A DNA stretch of 50,701 bases. It comes from a virus. Under the pieces are notes generated by a model, which was not told where the DNA came from, searched no databases, and worked only from the letters and a program-made list of their open reading frames with translations. The stretch spans positions 1 to 50,701 of IMG/VR virus record IMGVR_UViG_3300048813_000140; one strand, written 5' to 3'. The position numbers were made by a program, and so were the translations under genes. This document shows positions 28,001-35,163 of the stretch, piece after piece (position 1 is the stretch's first letter; every line of letters starts with the position of its first letter).

Positions 28001-28183
28001 ATGAAGAAAAAGGGCAATATCACCCCAAGCCTAATGGACACCTTACCCAACAACCGCAATCAATGGCTGCAACTATGTATAAAACTTTCAGAAAGGGCAA
28101 TTTCTAGCCAAGAAAATCACAAAGATATGATAAAACAAGTTGAAAGGTTAAAGAGCGAATTGTTTGGCCTAAAATCCTCTTAA
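28001..28183 (+). CDS. Small helical protein, unknown function
   Basis: Encodes 60 residues. The ATG at 28001 is preceded by GGAGG. The product is basic at the start (MKKKGNI), with a helix from about residue 18 to the end (QLCIKLSERAISSQENHKDM), and has no signal peptide or membrane segment. It is the first gene of a three-gene rightward unit with the DUF1660-like protein and dUTPase. No family is recognised. Confidence 0.6.
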   Translation: MKKKGNITPSLMDTLPNNRNQWLQLCIKLSERAISSQENHKDMIKQVERLKSELFGLKSS

Positions 28184-28194
28184 ATTTCAACAAG

Positions 28195-28422
28195 ATGAGT
28201 CAAGAAATAACATTAGTGATTATATGTCTACTACCACTCTACGTGGTATTTGGCATCATATTTGGCGTAATCAATAGTAGATTCAAGGTGATAGAGCGTT
28301 TTAAGTGCAAATTAGGACGACACGTTTTTGAAAATGAAGACAATAAAAGACAATATAGGTGTTTATTCTGTAATAAACCGACTAAACAGCTGAAAATAAT
28401 AGAGAAAAAGGAGAAAATATGA
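28195..28422 (+). CDS. DUF1660-like protein with N-terminal membrane helix
   Basis: Encodes 75 residues. Residues 5-27 are strongly hydrophobic (ITLVIICLLPLYVVFGIIFG) and would anchor it in the membrane. The rest holds CKLGRH (about 38-43) and YRCLFCNK, the C-x3-H...C-x2-C pattern of the small phage family DUF1660. Its stop overlaps the dUTPase start (ATGA), so the two are translated together. A putative metal-binding function comes from the ligands only. Related C..H/CxxC patches occur in the proteins at 34990, 38137 and 40077. Confidence 0.65.
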   Translation: MSQEITLVIICLLPLYVVFGIIFGVINSRFKVIERFKCKLGRHVFENEDNKRQYRCLFCNKPTKQLKIIEKKEKI

Positions 28423-28895
28423 AAGTTAAAATCAAAAAGTTACATCCTGACGCAGTGATCCCAGAATATAAGACCGCTGGGGCATCTGGATTCGATTTGG
28501 TTGCGTTAGAAGACACCCTGGTTATGCCTGGAGAAACCAAAATGGTCAAGACTGGAATTGCCGTTGAGGTTCCAGAAGGGTATGAACTTCAAGTTCGGCC
28601 AAGATCAGGAACATCGCTCAAAACACCACTTCGCGTAGCTAACAGTCCTGGTACCGTCGATTCCGACTATCGTGGAGAATGCTGTGTCATCATGACCAAT
28701 ATGGGTGTCGCGATGTCACTAGACAATACGCCAGGCAAAACTCGCTTATCAATGAGCGCATCTCAAATGATTAAAAAAGGCGACCGTATCGCTCAAGGCG
28801 TAATCTGCCCAGTTGTGCACGTTGAATTTGAAGAAGTTCAGGAATTGTCTGATTCTATTAGAGGGTCTTCGGGATTTGGGTCGTCAGGTAAATAG
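28419..28895 (+). CDS. dut: dUTPase, trimeric type
   Basis: Encodes 158 residues. All five motifs of the trimeric dUTPase family are visible: GASGFDL (21-27), RPRSGTS (60-66), NSPGTVDSDYRGE (75-87), KKGDRIAQGVI (119-129) and the C-terminal arm RGSSGFGSSG (148-157), with the catalytic aspartate in motif 3 (D81/D83). It hydrolyses dUTP to dUMP and diphosphate, keeping uracil out of DNA and supplying dUMP for the thymidylate synthase encoded at 30509. A 10-12 residue insert sits before motif 4. It ends convergently inside the leftward gene at 28838. Confidence 0.95.
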   Translation: MKVKIKKLHPDAVIPEYKTAGASGFDLVALEDTLVMPGETKMVKTGIAVEVPEGYELQVRPRSGTSLKTPLRVANSPGTVDSDYRGECCVIMTNMGVAMSLDNTPGKTRLSMSASQMIKKGDRIAQGVICPVVHVEFEEVQELSDSIRGSSGFGSSGK

Positions 28896-29047
28896 CACTC
28901 GTCACCCAAATAAGTAATATAAAAACGACCAACAGTCAGTAAGTGGCATCCACAGTAAGCGTGATCGAACCCCAAGCCAAGCCAATCTTTTAGAGTTGGC
29001 TTTCGATCACTTTTCCATAATCCGAATTCAATTCTCCAGAGTTGCAT
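28838..29047 (-). CDS. Small aromatic-rich protein, unknown function
   Basis: Encodes 69 residues and overlaps the 3' end of the dUTPase gene by 58 bases on the other strand. The start forms TAATG with the stop of the upstream 51-residue gene, which supports its reality. The protein reads like a compact folded domain (MQLWRIEFGLWK, then GFDHAYCGCHLLTVGRFYITYLGD) with an acidic tail. C32, C34 and the nearby histidines could bind a metal. No named family recognised. Confidence 0.6.
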   Translation of the reverse strand: MQLWRIEFGLWKSDRKPTLKDWLGLGFDHAYCGCHLLTVGRFYITYLGDECYLPDDPNPEDPLIESDNS

Positions 29048-29202
29048 TATCTGTCCTTAAGAGCTTTTCTGATTTCTTTTTTGCCATCTTGTCTTTCCTT
29101 GGCTTTAGCTCTTTTGGTAGACTTATGAGGCATCTTATCTGAGTGCCATTGATATTTCAGGCGTTCACTGTTAGCAACTCTTCTTGTGTCTCGTTTAGCC
29201 AT
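29047..29202 (-). CDS. 51-residue highly basic protein
   Basis: Frame from the ATG at 29202 to TAA at 29047. It is joined at both ends: its start forms TAATG with the stop of the HAD gene, and its stop forms TAATG with the next gene. Such double coupling is strong evidence for a real gene despite its size. The product (MAKRDTRRVANSERLKYQWH and on) is about 40 percent Lys+Arg, helical, with no acidic patch. A nucleic-acid-binding role is possible. No family is recognised. Confidence 0.65.
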   Translation of the reverse strand: MAKRDTRRVANSERLKYQWHSDKMPHKSTKRAKAKERQDGKKEIRKALKDR

Positions 29203-29639
29203 TATTCGCCTAGGATTTTAAGGGCTTTTTCCATGTCTTTTTTAGTAAAGCCAACGTATGGATTGGGTTTTACATATTTATGGTCAAGTTCTTTTAACTC
29301 TGCTTCGTCGTCTATGATTACAAAATTTTCTATTTCTGGATGGGCGCTAAGCCAATGTTCTATGTGGTGCTCTCTGGCTTTTGGTTGGCCATGTCGCTCT
29401 TTTGGGCCTTCGGTTATGTCTATAACTTTTGTAGGATCTATTCCGTTATCCTTAAGAGTTTCTCTTACAGATTCTAGACCTTTAGCTCTCCAACTGCTGG
29501 AAACAACTATTCTTAGATCTGGTACCTTGATAAGCATATCGCTTATGTGGCTGCAGGCCATTTTGGAGAATTTTCCTGTTCCTGAAAAAGTCATAAATGG
29601 GTTTAGGACCCCATCAAAATCAACGAACACGATCTTCAT
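29202..29639 (-). CDS. HAD-family phosphatase-like protein
   Basis: Encodes 145 residues. Motif I is FVDFDGVLN with the nucleophile D7 and D9; motif II is the serine of VVSSSWR (about 45-51); motif IV is VIIDDEAEL (about 107-115). The order and length match the small HAD domain proteins (HAD_SAK-like) found in many phages. Family members remove phosphate from nucleotides or RNA ends. It is coupled to the endonuclease gene upstream and the basic gene downstream (ATGA and TAATG). With the RNA ligase and nucleotidyltransferase in the same block, a role in end healing is a fair guess. Confidence 0.8.
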   Translation of the reverse strand: MKIVFVDFDGVLNPFMTFSGTGKFSKMACSHISDMLIKVPDLRIVVSSSWRAKGLESVRETLKDNGIDPTKVIDITEGPKERHGQPKAREHHIEHWLSAHPEIENFVIIDDEAELKELDHKYVKPNPYVGFTKKDMEKALKILGE

Positions 29640-30235
29640 AATTTCACCGGAATTTTCTTTCCCTTTTTAAGATTATCTATATGCCACATTGGCTGCAAAT
29701 TACTATAATGACACAATTTTATGATCTCTTTTTCGTTTTCTGTAGAGGACAATGGCATCTTATGATCAATGCTCCAGTTTCCGTGTTTATTTCCATAATT
29801 TTCCCAATTCATACCTGATTGAAATTGAGACTCCAAATAATTCCTTAAAAATTCTACCGAACACCCTAAGTCTTTTATGGCCGATCCCTTTTTCTGATTA
29901 TTCTTTATGGCCTGACGAAGTCTGGTCCTGAGAGATCTTTTAAGTCTGTAAGAAATGTCTATTTTGGCTCTGTCTTTATCATATTGATTTTTATATACTT
30001 TTATTAGTTCTTTATGTTCTGTAGCACGTTTAGTGCTTCTCACAATACATGATTCTCTATTCAAAATATACCAATTTCTATTGTACTCTGATTTTTCTTC
30101 TGGATTATATTCTTTCTTTCTGCACATTTTACAACAATACCTATGTCCGTCTTTACTTCTGCTGTCTTTCCCAAACTCAGGTAGACCTTTGTTGATTTTG
30201 CACATACTGCAAGTTTTCATATGAGAATTGGACAT
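29636..30235 (-). CDS. HNH-type endonuclease with zinc fingers
   Basis: Encodes 199 residues. Two CxxC pairs at the N-terminus (CSMCKINKG, then CCKMCRKKEY) form a zinc ribbon, followed by a long basic helical region. The C-terminus has WSIDHKMPLSS and NLQPMWHIDNLKKG, the features of HNH enzymes found as free-standing phage homing endonucleases (DHK...N...K). It overlaps the HAD gene by four bases and the upstream gene by 19 bases. The base composition is richer in A and T than that of the flanking metabolic genes, which fits a mobile origin. Confidence 0.75.
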   Translation of the reverse strand: MSNSHMKTCSMCKINKGLPEFGKDSRSKDGHRYCCKMCRKKEYNPEEKSEYNRNWYILNRESCIVRSTKRATEHKELIKVYKNQYDKDRAKIDISYRLKRSLRTRLRQAIKNNQKKGSAIKDLGCSVEFLRNYLESQFQSGMNWENYGNKHGNWSIDHKMPLSSTENEKEIIKLCHYSNLQPMWHIDNLKKGKKIPVKL

Positions 30236-30492
30236 CCTATTGGTTTACCGTTTATCTTGGAGTAGCCGTAAAAAGCTATTAGACTGTCTATGGTGGCCAT
30301 CAATTCTGGAGTCCAACCGTCGTGCTCACCTATCCAAATTGCAATTGCTATGCATGGTACGAACGTCGCAGAGGGCAAAACGCTTATGGTATTGCTGAAA
30401 TCACTTCTGCGTTTATGCCACCTTAGGACGAATTCCTTGCTTCCTTCATAAACAGCGATATCTATTACCATTCTACTAAGATTGCGTATCAT
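30217..30492 (-). CDS. Unknown protein
   Basis: Encodes 91 residues from the ATG at 30492, chosen because AGGAG lies just upstream; an open frame extends to 30525 with no such signal. It contains a beta-rich start (MIRNLSRMVIDIAVYEG), a basic WHKRR patch, a hydrophobic stretch (FVPCIAIAIWIG, about 42-53) and a C-terminal domain ending GCPILI. The reading overlaps the HNH gene by 19 bases, so the HNH gene may have inserted at its 3' end. No family recognised. Confidence 0.55.
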   Translation of the reverse strand: MIRNLSRMVIDIAVYEGSKEFVLRWHKRRSDFSNTISVLPSATFVPCIAIAIWIGEHDGWTPELMATIDSLIAFYGYSKINGKPIGCPILI

Positions 30493-30508
30493 ACATCTCC
30501 TGTAAAAA

Positions 30509-31237
30509 TTACAATTTCCAGCCAAGTTCTTTTAAGAAGGCTATGGTTACTGGGGCGACGTTCGCCTTTTCAACCTCTTCAAGCATCAATTGAGCGATAC
30601 TACGTATCTCAGGTTGAGCATGGTCAGAATTTCGCTGTTTTTGATAATTAGCAAAGGATCTTAGATTAAATATGGTGGTTCGTTCCACCATACCAGCCGT
30701 AGGTAGCACGCCACGAATGGTTTCGCGAGCACGCTTAAACTCTGCATTTGTGATTAAACATGCTTTTTCAGCTTTCTTTAACTCTTCGACCCTATCTCGA
30801 TACCAATTATTAGTTGATTCGCATAATAAATCGTATTGATATTTAACTTGATCGCCAGAACCTCTAGCGCAATCGAAGATAGTCTGTACGTCTGTTGGTA
30901 ATGAAAACCAATCGTCAGGTACGGTTCTATATCTGCCGCTTAAGCCATTGTGTGAGGCTATCCTGTGAGTCATATGCTGCCTGTCCGTGAACAGTGGCAT
31001 GCGAATCCAAAATCTCAAAATTACCGACTCAAACGGTACACCATGAGGCGTGTCAAGCGGTGTACCACCATCATTAAATACTAATTTTCTAAGCACGCTT
31101 TCAACTTTTTTTGGGTCATCATATTTTTCATCTCGACGATCTTTATCGTAAGTGGACGTCCATGCTGCATTGGCAATAGATTCGTCCGAACCCATAAACT
31201 CCTGCAATTCTACTAAAATTTTACCGGTGTTTTTCAT
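30509..31237 (-). CDS. thyX: Flavin-dependent thymidylate synthase, variant motif
   Basis: Encodes 242 residues from the ATG at 31237, which forms ATGA with the deformylase stop and follows GGGGA by six bases. The ThyX signature appears as THRIASHNGLSGRY (90-103), with HRxxS, N97, S100 and RY conserved; the leading R of RHRxxSxNExSxRY is T and the E is G. The RSFANYQKQR region near the C-terminus matches the conserved LRSFxHFxxLR-type helix. It methylates dUMP to dTMP using methylene-tetrahydrofolate and FAD. Together with dUTPase it would feed phage DNA synthesis. The changed signature residues raise a question over kinetics, not family. Confidence 0.9.
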   Translation of the reverse strand: MKNTGKILVELQEFMGSDESIANAAWTSTYDKDRRDEKYDDPKKVESVLRKLVFNDGGTPLDTPHGVPFESVILRFWIRMPLFTDRQHMTHRIASHNGLSGRYRTVPDDWFSLPTDVQTIFDCARGSGDQVKYQYDLLCESTNNWYRDRVEELKKAEKACLITNAEFKRARETIRGVLPTAGMVERTTIFNLRSFANYQKQRNSDHAQPEIRSIAQLMLEEVEKANVAPVTIAFLKELGWKL

Positions 31238-31719
31238 TTGAATCCCCATTTCTTAGCCAACATTTTACGTTTCATTTTAGGTAACGAGCGAGACTGTAGA
31301 TGTGACTTGCCATTCAAATGGTCCATCTCATGCTGAACACATACTGCGAAGATGGCATTGAACACCCTCTTTTGGAGTTCACCCTTTTCATTCTGGAATT
31401 CTATCTCTACCCACTCAGATCTTTCGTCAAGTTGTAGATATTCCCCAGGAGCGGATAGACAGCCTTCAGACAACTTTGCTGATACCAATGACTTCCTGAT
31501 AATCCTAGGATTAATTACGTAAAGTACGTCTTCATCCCATGTAAGCATTACGAACATACTGTAAAGTAAGCCTACCTGATTTGCCGCTAAACCCATCCCG
31601 TGTTTTTCCACCATGATCTCGTACATTGAATCTAGCAATACTTTGAGTTCTGGACCAAATACGGTAACTGGATCGCATTTTTTGAATAATGATGGATGAG
31701 GATATTTTAAAATTTCCAT
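31234..31719 (-). CDS. def: Peptide deformylase
   Basis: Encodes 161 residues. The three metal/active-site motifs are present: GMGLAANQVG (41-50), EGCLSAPG (85-92, with metal ligand C87) and QHEMDHLNG (129-137, with H130, E131 and H134). It removes the N-formyl group from new proteins. Phage copies, first noticed in cyanophages and vibriophages, are thought to serve fast translation of phage proteins. The C-terminus is short and basic (KMKRKMLAKKWGFK). It overlaps the previous gene by 13 bases and couples to ThyX by ATGA. Confidence 0.95.
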   Translation of the reverse strand: MEILKYPHPSLFKKCDPVTVFGPELKVLLDSMYEIMVEKHGMGLAANQVGLLYSMFVMLTWDEDVLYVINPRIIRKSLVSAKLSEGCLSAPGEYLQLDERSEWVEIEFQNEKGELQKRVFNAIFAVCVQHEMDHLNGKSHLQSRSLPKMKRKMLAKKWGFK

Positions 31720-32042
31720 TCTAACCTCAATAGAGACTTGGATTGCCCAATATCAGCTTTCATAGAAGTACACACTCCAAAGTTGGGCAATGTGAAAGTA
31801 GCAGCTTTGTCTGCTATACCTTTTATTAGAAAAACTCCACCGGCAACCACATTTGCGTTGTTACCTAGATAGTCACGAACGTCGCTTTCGGCATTCTTTG
31901 TTACTTTGGTTTCGAATTGATTCATTTCGGTTTCTACGCCAGATTGCTTGGAACCGGCAGTCAACGCATTATTACACGCAAGCTGGTTTTGACCAGAAAG
32001 TCCGACGCAGGAAGTAACTATCAAGGTCTCGATAAGACTCAC
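31707..32042 (-). CDS. Unknown protein with hydrophobic segment
   Basis: Encodes 111 residues from a GTG at 32042 (GAGG six bases upstream, one base after the previous stop). Two hydrophobic stretches appear: LIETLIVTSCVGL near the start and VVAGGVFLIKGIA near residue 65. Between them the sequence is polar with many T, E and N residues. It may be a membrane-associated or secreted small protein with a poor signal peptide. The 3' end overlaps the deformylase start. No family is recognised. Confidence 0.5.
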   Translation of the reverse strand: MSLIETLIVTSCVGLSGQNQLACNNALTAGSKQSGVETEMNQFETKVTKNAESDVRDYLGNNANVVAGGVFLIKGIADKAATFTLPNFGVCTSMKADIGQSKSLLRLEWKF

Positions 32043-32043
32043 G

Positions 32044-32259
32044 TTATTCCTCTTCGTGGGTAGAATTCCACCAGTCTTGTTCTATATCTGAGTCGGTCTC
32101 TCCATCTGGAACTTCCTTACTTAGGATTTTATCAGATAATTCCATTAGATGAGCGATCTTCTTTTGATCGGTTGTCGAATTTATCATTTCTCCGATAGCC
32201 TTAAATGCTTCCTTGGATGATAATCTCTCTTTTTGCCACTCGATGCACAACATACACAT
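32044..32259 (-). CDS. Small acidic helical protein
   Basis: Encodes 71 residues. It begins MCMLCIEWQ (a CxxC pair right at the start), continues as a helix (KEAFKAIGEMI, KIAHLMELSDKIL) and ends in a very acidic tail (VPDGETDSDIEQDWW). The start lies three bases after the DUF1643 stop, with GGAAG just upstream. A near-consensus promoter lies within the end of the previous gene, so this gene and those after it may be transcribed independently. No family is recognised. Confidence 0.6.
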   Translation of the reverse strand: MCMLCIEWQKERLSSKEAFKAIGEMINSTTDQKKIAHLMELSDKILSKEVPDGETDSDIEQDWWNSTHEEE

Positions 32260-32262
32260 AAT

Positions 32263-32775
32263 TTATTCTTCCTTTTCTATATTATACCATTCCTTGGTGT
32301 GTATGTCAAAAGGTTTAACATCATAGCCAATATAAAGAGGATGAGACGGCGATCCATCTTTGTTGAGCTTTAGAGCTACGGCTTTACAATCATTTTCTTT
32401 TATTAGATCTAGGACTTGTTTTCCACGGGCATTTAAGGAGCCATGCTTGCCCCAACCACAGAGGGTTACATCGCATGCCAGGGCTGTCCATTTTATGAAG
32501 TAATCATTTTCTGGGCCAACTGGATCTTCTACGTTGTAGAGTTCTTTTGGATCTGTGGATCTGTAAGCAAATGCATTTACGACAATTATGCCACCAAACC
32601 CCAATTTCTTGGCTCGCTCAACGCACCTAGCTATGGTAGGATCATTCTCTACTTCATCTGCCGTACTTGGATTAAGCATACAAAAAGCCATCCTAGGTTT
32701 GGTATCGTCCCAAATCCTATGAAGGCTGTATCTGTACTTTTTACACGGTGAAAACTTTGCACCAGAGTAAATCAT
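32263..32775 (-). CDS. DUF1643 family protein
   Basis: Encodes 170 residues. The family hallmark MLNPSTADEVENDPT is at about 33-47, followed by CVERAKKLGFGGIIVVNAFAYRSTDP (about 51-76), and the C-terminal half has LCGWGKHG and LKLNKDGSPSHPLYI as in other members. The biochemical role of DUF1643 is not established; a link to modified-nucleotide or nucleic-acid processing has been suggested only by context. The start overlaps the broken HNH gene by four bases. It is well conserved, so selection is evident, but function cannot be given. Confidence 0.85.
   Translation of the reverse strand: MIYSGAKFSPCKKYRYSLHRIWDDTKPRMAFCMLNPSTADEVENDPTIARCVERAKKLGFGGIIVVNAFAYRSTDPKELYNVEDPVGPENDYFIKWTALACDVTLCGWGKHGSLNARGKQVLDLIKENDCKAVALKLNKDGSPSHPLYIGYDVKPFDIHTKEWYNIEKEE
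32281..32309 (-). promoter_or_regulatory. Perfect-consensus sigma70 promoter
   Basis: On the minus strand TTGACA (32309-32304), 17 bases, TATAAT (32286-32281), with TGG extending the -10. Both boxes match consensus in all six bases. It lies inside the 3' end of the DUF1643 gene and would start transcripts near 32274, 15 bases before the next ATG (32259). Confidence 0.8.
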
Positions 32776-33308
32776 CTACACGCTGCCCAATGTTTATATA
32801 TTGACACTATCTGATTTTTAAAATCATTCTGCGTGTGATCTTTTTTCATGAAATTGCAAAATTTACAAGCTGTCAAAACGTTCCTAACAGTATAGCCCTT
32901 ATCAGAATTAATCCTATCTATTCCGTTATATTCAAACGTTCTACTGCCCCTGGTTTTCAAATTAGACTTAGGATTGCCACAATAAAAGCATGGGTTTTTC
33001 AGAAGTGACAAGAATTACTTACTAGATAATTTGAACGGTAAGTCTTTTTTCCAAGCTCGAAATTTATAATCACGCATTATAATCATAGACATAGCTTCTT
33101 CTAAAGGCTTAGATTTACACTTTCCACATTGGTTAACTTTTGTTTTACGTAAATTATTTGAAGCTACAATGGTTTTTCGCCCACATTCACAAACACAATT
33201 CCAATGAGATCTACTTTTGAAAATATGAGAAAACCCAGTTACTAAAAGTGCTCCAAACCGTTTAGCCGTCAAATCTTTAACTCTAGTGTTCATCGGTATT
33301 AGTTTCAT
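32772..33308 (-). pseudogene. HNH homing endonuclease split by an in-frame TAA
   Basis: Two adjacent reading frames, 97 residues (33308-33015) and 79 residues (33014-32772), lie in the same frame and are separated by one TAA codon at 33017-33015. The N-terminal part carries the CECGRK...CGKCK zinc finger. The second part has CFYCG, then YNGIDRINSDKGYT and LTACKFCNFMKKDH, the C-terminal HNH-like region of the intact gene at 38903-39526. In the joined reading the stop falls in PFKLSSK-stop-FLSLLKNPCFYCG, in the middle of a conserved helix before the CxYCG motif. An inactivating point mutation is most likely; readthrough is a less likely alternative. Confidence 0.75.
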
Positions 33309-34515
33309 CTGAAAGATAATCCTCTGAGACCCATTTTAGAGCTTGTTTGTTGCCACCAACGCTGTAATCATGCATGGATTTGATTACAATGCCTTCGCGC
33401 ACCTTCTCGACACCACCATTGAATTTGGATGGTCCCTTAGTCAGTGCATAGGCCATCTCTTTGTTATATGGACCACGATAAAGTAGTGGAACGTACTTAA
33501 AACCGCGATTCATTGCGTACATTTCGACTTCATCTGGGATCATCCAAAATTGAGTTCCATCTACATTCATGACCTTAACATCAAAAAGTACGAATTCGTG
33601 TTCTTTGAGACCATACGAGTAGTTCTTTTGGATGCCTGGACCGACGATTTCTCCGAATACCGATTCCCCAAGCTTAATCTTGTTGAAAACGTCTATTTTG
33701 CTGAATACGGAACCGTATACATCTTCACCGTAGAATCCTTTATAGCTGGACTTAGCTGAAATCTCAACATTGTTAGACCCATAGCAGTTCTCAGTCTCAG
33801 GAGCGAGTCCTAGAAATTTTTTGATTTTCTTGAAGAACGTATTGGCTTCAAACGGTTGAATCGAGGCACGAGCGTTGGTACCATGTAACTTCTCCTGAAT
33901 GACTACTTGAGTCTCTTCAGTGAACTTATTAGGGAACCACTTAACGTTGTCCAATCCATTGTATTTGTGGAAATTTACGTGCTCAGTCTTCTTATTGCGT
34001 TGACCCTTAGGACCAGGCAAATGAATCTGCTTAACCGGTGGCTCATACTTGGTAACGCCAAGAATCAACTTAAGATCCTGTTCATCAGTAAAATATTTTG
34101 CGTTAACCAGTGAAGAGATTTCTTCAGGGCTAATTAGCATACCTTGAGAAGCAAGACCGCGCAGCTTGATCTGACGAACCCTGTGATGGTGTAATTTGAC
34201 CTTGGAACCTTCAGGGAATAACATGTATTCAAGCTTTTCGGGTAGAATAGAGTCGATAGGAATGTAAATAGCCTTGTCGCCTACTTTATAGCGACCCTTG
34301 GAGACCACAACTTGGAACCCATAAACTGTAGCTATCTCTAGACGTTCAGCGTTGCTATGCGGTTGAATGTCCAAAATAGACGTATAGGGGACCTTGTAGG
34401 TAGTACCTTCTTCTGGAGCCTCTGTTGGTGCTAAATCTGGTGGACGCAAGACGCTTGGTTCTGCAGGTTTATTTGGGTCAAACCATCTATTTTTCCACAA
34501 ATTGTACAATCCCAT
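33283..34515 (-). CDS. RNA ligase, DRB0094/Rnl5-like
   Basis: Encodes 410 residues. The nucleotidyl-transfer lysine is in motif I, VIQEKLHGTNAR (K209). Further motifs: GEIVGPGIQ (about 288-296), FVLFDVK (motif IIIa region), REGIVIKS (motif IV, about 377-384) and LKWVSEDYL (motif V). The ~170-residue N-terminal domain (YTSILDIQPHSNAERLEIATVYG, then KVGDKAIYIPID) is the OB-like domain typical of the DRB0094 family. These enzymes seal nicks in RNA or RNA-DNA hybrids. In phages they can undo host tRNA cleavage. Its 3' end overlaps the broken HNH gene by 26 bases. Confidence 0.85.
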   Translation of the reverse strand: MGLYNLWKNRWFDPNKPAEPSVLRPPDLAPTEAPEEGTTYKVPYTSILDIQPHSNAERLEIATVYGFQVVVSKGRYKVGDKAIYIPIDSILPEKLEYMLFPEGSKVKLHHHRVRQIKLRGLASQGMLISPEEISSLVNAKYFTDEQDLKLILGVTKYEPPVKQIHLPGPKGQRNKKTEHVNFHKYNGLDNVKWFPNKFTEETQVVIQEKLHGTNARASIQPFEANTFFKKIKKFLGLAPETENCYGSNNVEISAKSSYKGFYGEDVYGSVFSKIDVFNKIKLGESVFGEIVGPGIQKNYSYGLKEHEFVLFDVKVMNVDGTQFWMIPDEVEMYAMNRGFKYVPLLYRGPYNKEMAYALTKGPSKFNGGVEKVREGIVIKSMHDYSVGGNKQALKWVSEDYLSDETNTDEH

Positions 34516-34516
34516 A

Positions 34517-34720
34517 CTAAGTCTCTCCTGACATATCCTGACCTAGAGTTTCTTTTTCTAACTGCATAACTGCGCGATCTTTAGCGTTGGCTAGTTCAAT
34601 CTGAATTTGATCCCTTTCGATCTCCAGACGCTTCTTTTGAGTCTCAAGTTCCAGAACCTGAGCTGTTTGACTGTCGATCTTTGCTTTTCCTGCTTTAGTA
34701 CCAAATAAATTATTGAACAT
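34517..34720 (-). CDS. Small coiled-coil protein
   Basis: Encodes 67 residues from the ATG at 34720, chosen because AGGAG lies six bases upstream; the open frame extends to 34771 through the promoter. After a short N-terminus (MFNNLFGTKAGKAKID) residues 17-58 form one long helix, rich in Glu, Gln and Lys with heptad-spaced leucines (LELETQKKRLEIERDQIQIE). It resembles coiled-coil adaptor proteins, but no family is recognised. It ends one base before the RNA ligase start (34515), so the two are translated together. Confidence 0.65.
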   Translation of the reverse strand: MFNNLFGTKAGKAKIDSQTAQVLELETQKKRLEIERDQIQIELANAKDRAVMQLEKETLGQDMSGET

Positions 34721-34739
34721 TTTGTTCTCCTTTTTCTCT

Positions 34740-34768
34740 ATATTATCACATGTAATTTTTATAGTAAA
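34740..34768 (-). promoter_or_regulatory. Sigma70-type promoter before the coiled-coil/RNA ligase genes
   Basis: TTTACT (34768-34763), 17 bases, TAATAT (34745-34740), with TGA in the extended -10 position, giving TGTGATAATAT. It precedes the AGGAG of the 67-residue gene and would drive it and the RNA ligase. Confidence 0.55.
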
Positions 34769-34771
34769 CAC

Positions 34772-34993
34772 TTATTTCTCAAAGGGTCCATATATTGACT
34801 CAAATGCTGGATGTAAGCATGGATGAGAATCATCATCTTCGTATTCTTCTACTTGATCTGGAACATGCAGCTTTTGCCACCCATTGATTAGATAGAGGAC
34901 CTCTCCATGCTGTAAATCGTGATCTACGTGTAACTCCAAAAGAAGTTTCTCCATATCAATCATTATGTCGCCAACTCTTCTAAGTGCTCTCAT
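34772..34993 (-). CDS. Unknown small acidic protein
   Basis: Encodes 73 residues. The start forms ATGA with the stop of the zinc-ribbon gene. The N-terminal half is helical (RRVGDIMIDMEKLLLELHVDHD), the middle is YLINGWQKLHVPDQ and the end is acidic (EEYEDDDSHPCLHP). HxH-like residues exist, but no clear motif. A similar pattern of small acidic proteins is common in phage middle-gene blocks. No family is recognised. Confidence 0.6.
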   Translation of the reverse strand: MRALRRVGDIMIDMEKLLLELHVDHDLQHGEVLYLINGWQKLHVPDQVEEYEDDDSHPCLHPAFESIYGPFEK

Positions 34994-35163
34994 ATCTTTA
35001 CAACTTTCTCATTACCGCATTTCTCACATTGAAGAACATGCTTGTGGTACGCAGGATCTTGTCCTGGATACCGTTTGCCACCCCACGTTCCATAGATAGA
35101 TATGACCTGTATGCGCTGCCATTTATGGTCGCATAGCCCCAAAATCTTTCTAAACCAACTCAT
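34990..35163 (-). CDS. 57-residue zinc-ribbon protein
   Basis: ATG at 35163 overlaps the nucleotidyltransferase stop (ATGA), and TGA at 34990 overlaps the next start (ATGA), so the gene is coupled on both sides. The product begins MSWFRKILGLCDHKWQ, has a glycine-rich centre (GTWGGKRYPGQDP) and ends with LQCEKCGNEK. The pattern CDHxW...CxxCG is that of a small metal-binding ribbon, and resembles the C-terminus of the protein at 40077-40448. Function is unknown; nucleic-acid or protein binding are both possible. Confidence 0.7.
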   Translation of the reverse strand: MSWFRKILGLCDHKWQRIQVISIYGTWGGKRYPGQDPAYHKHVLQCEKCGNEKVVKI

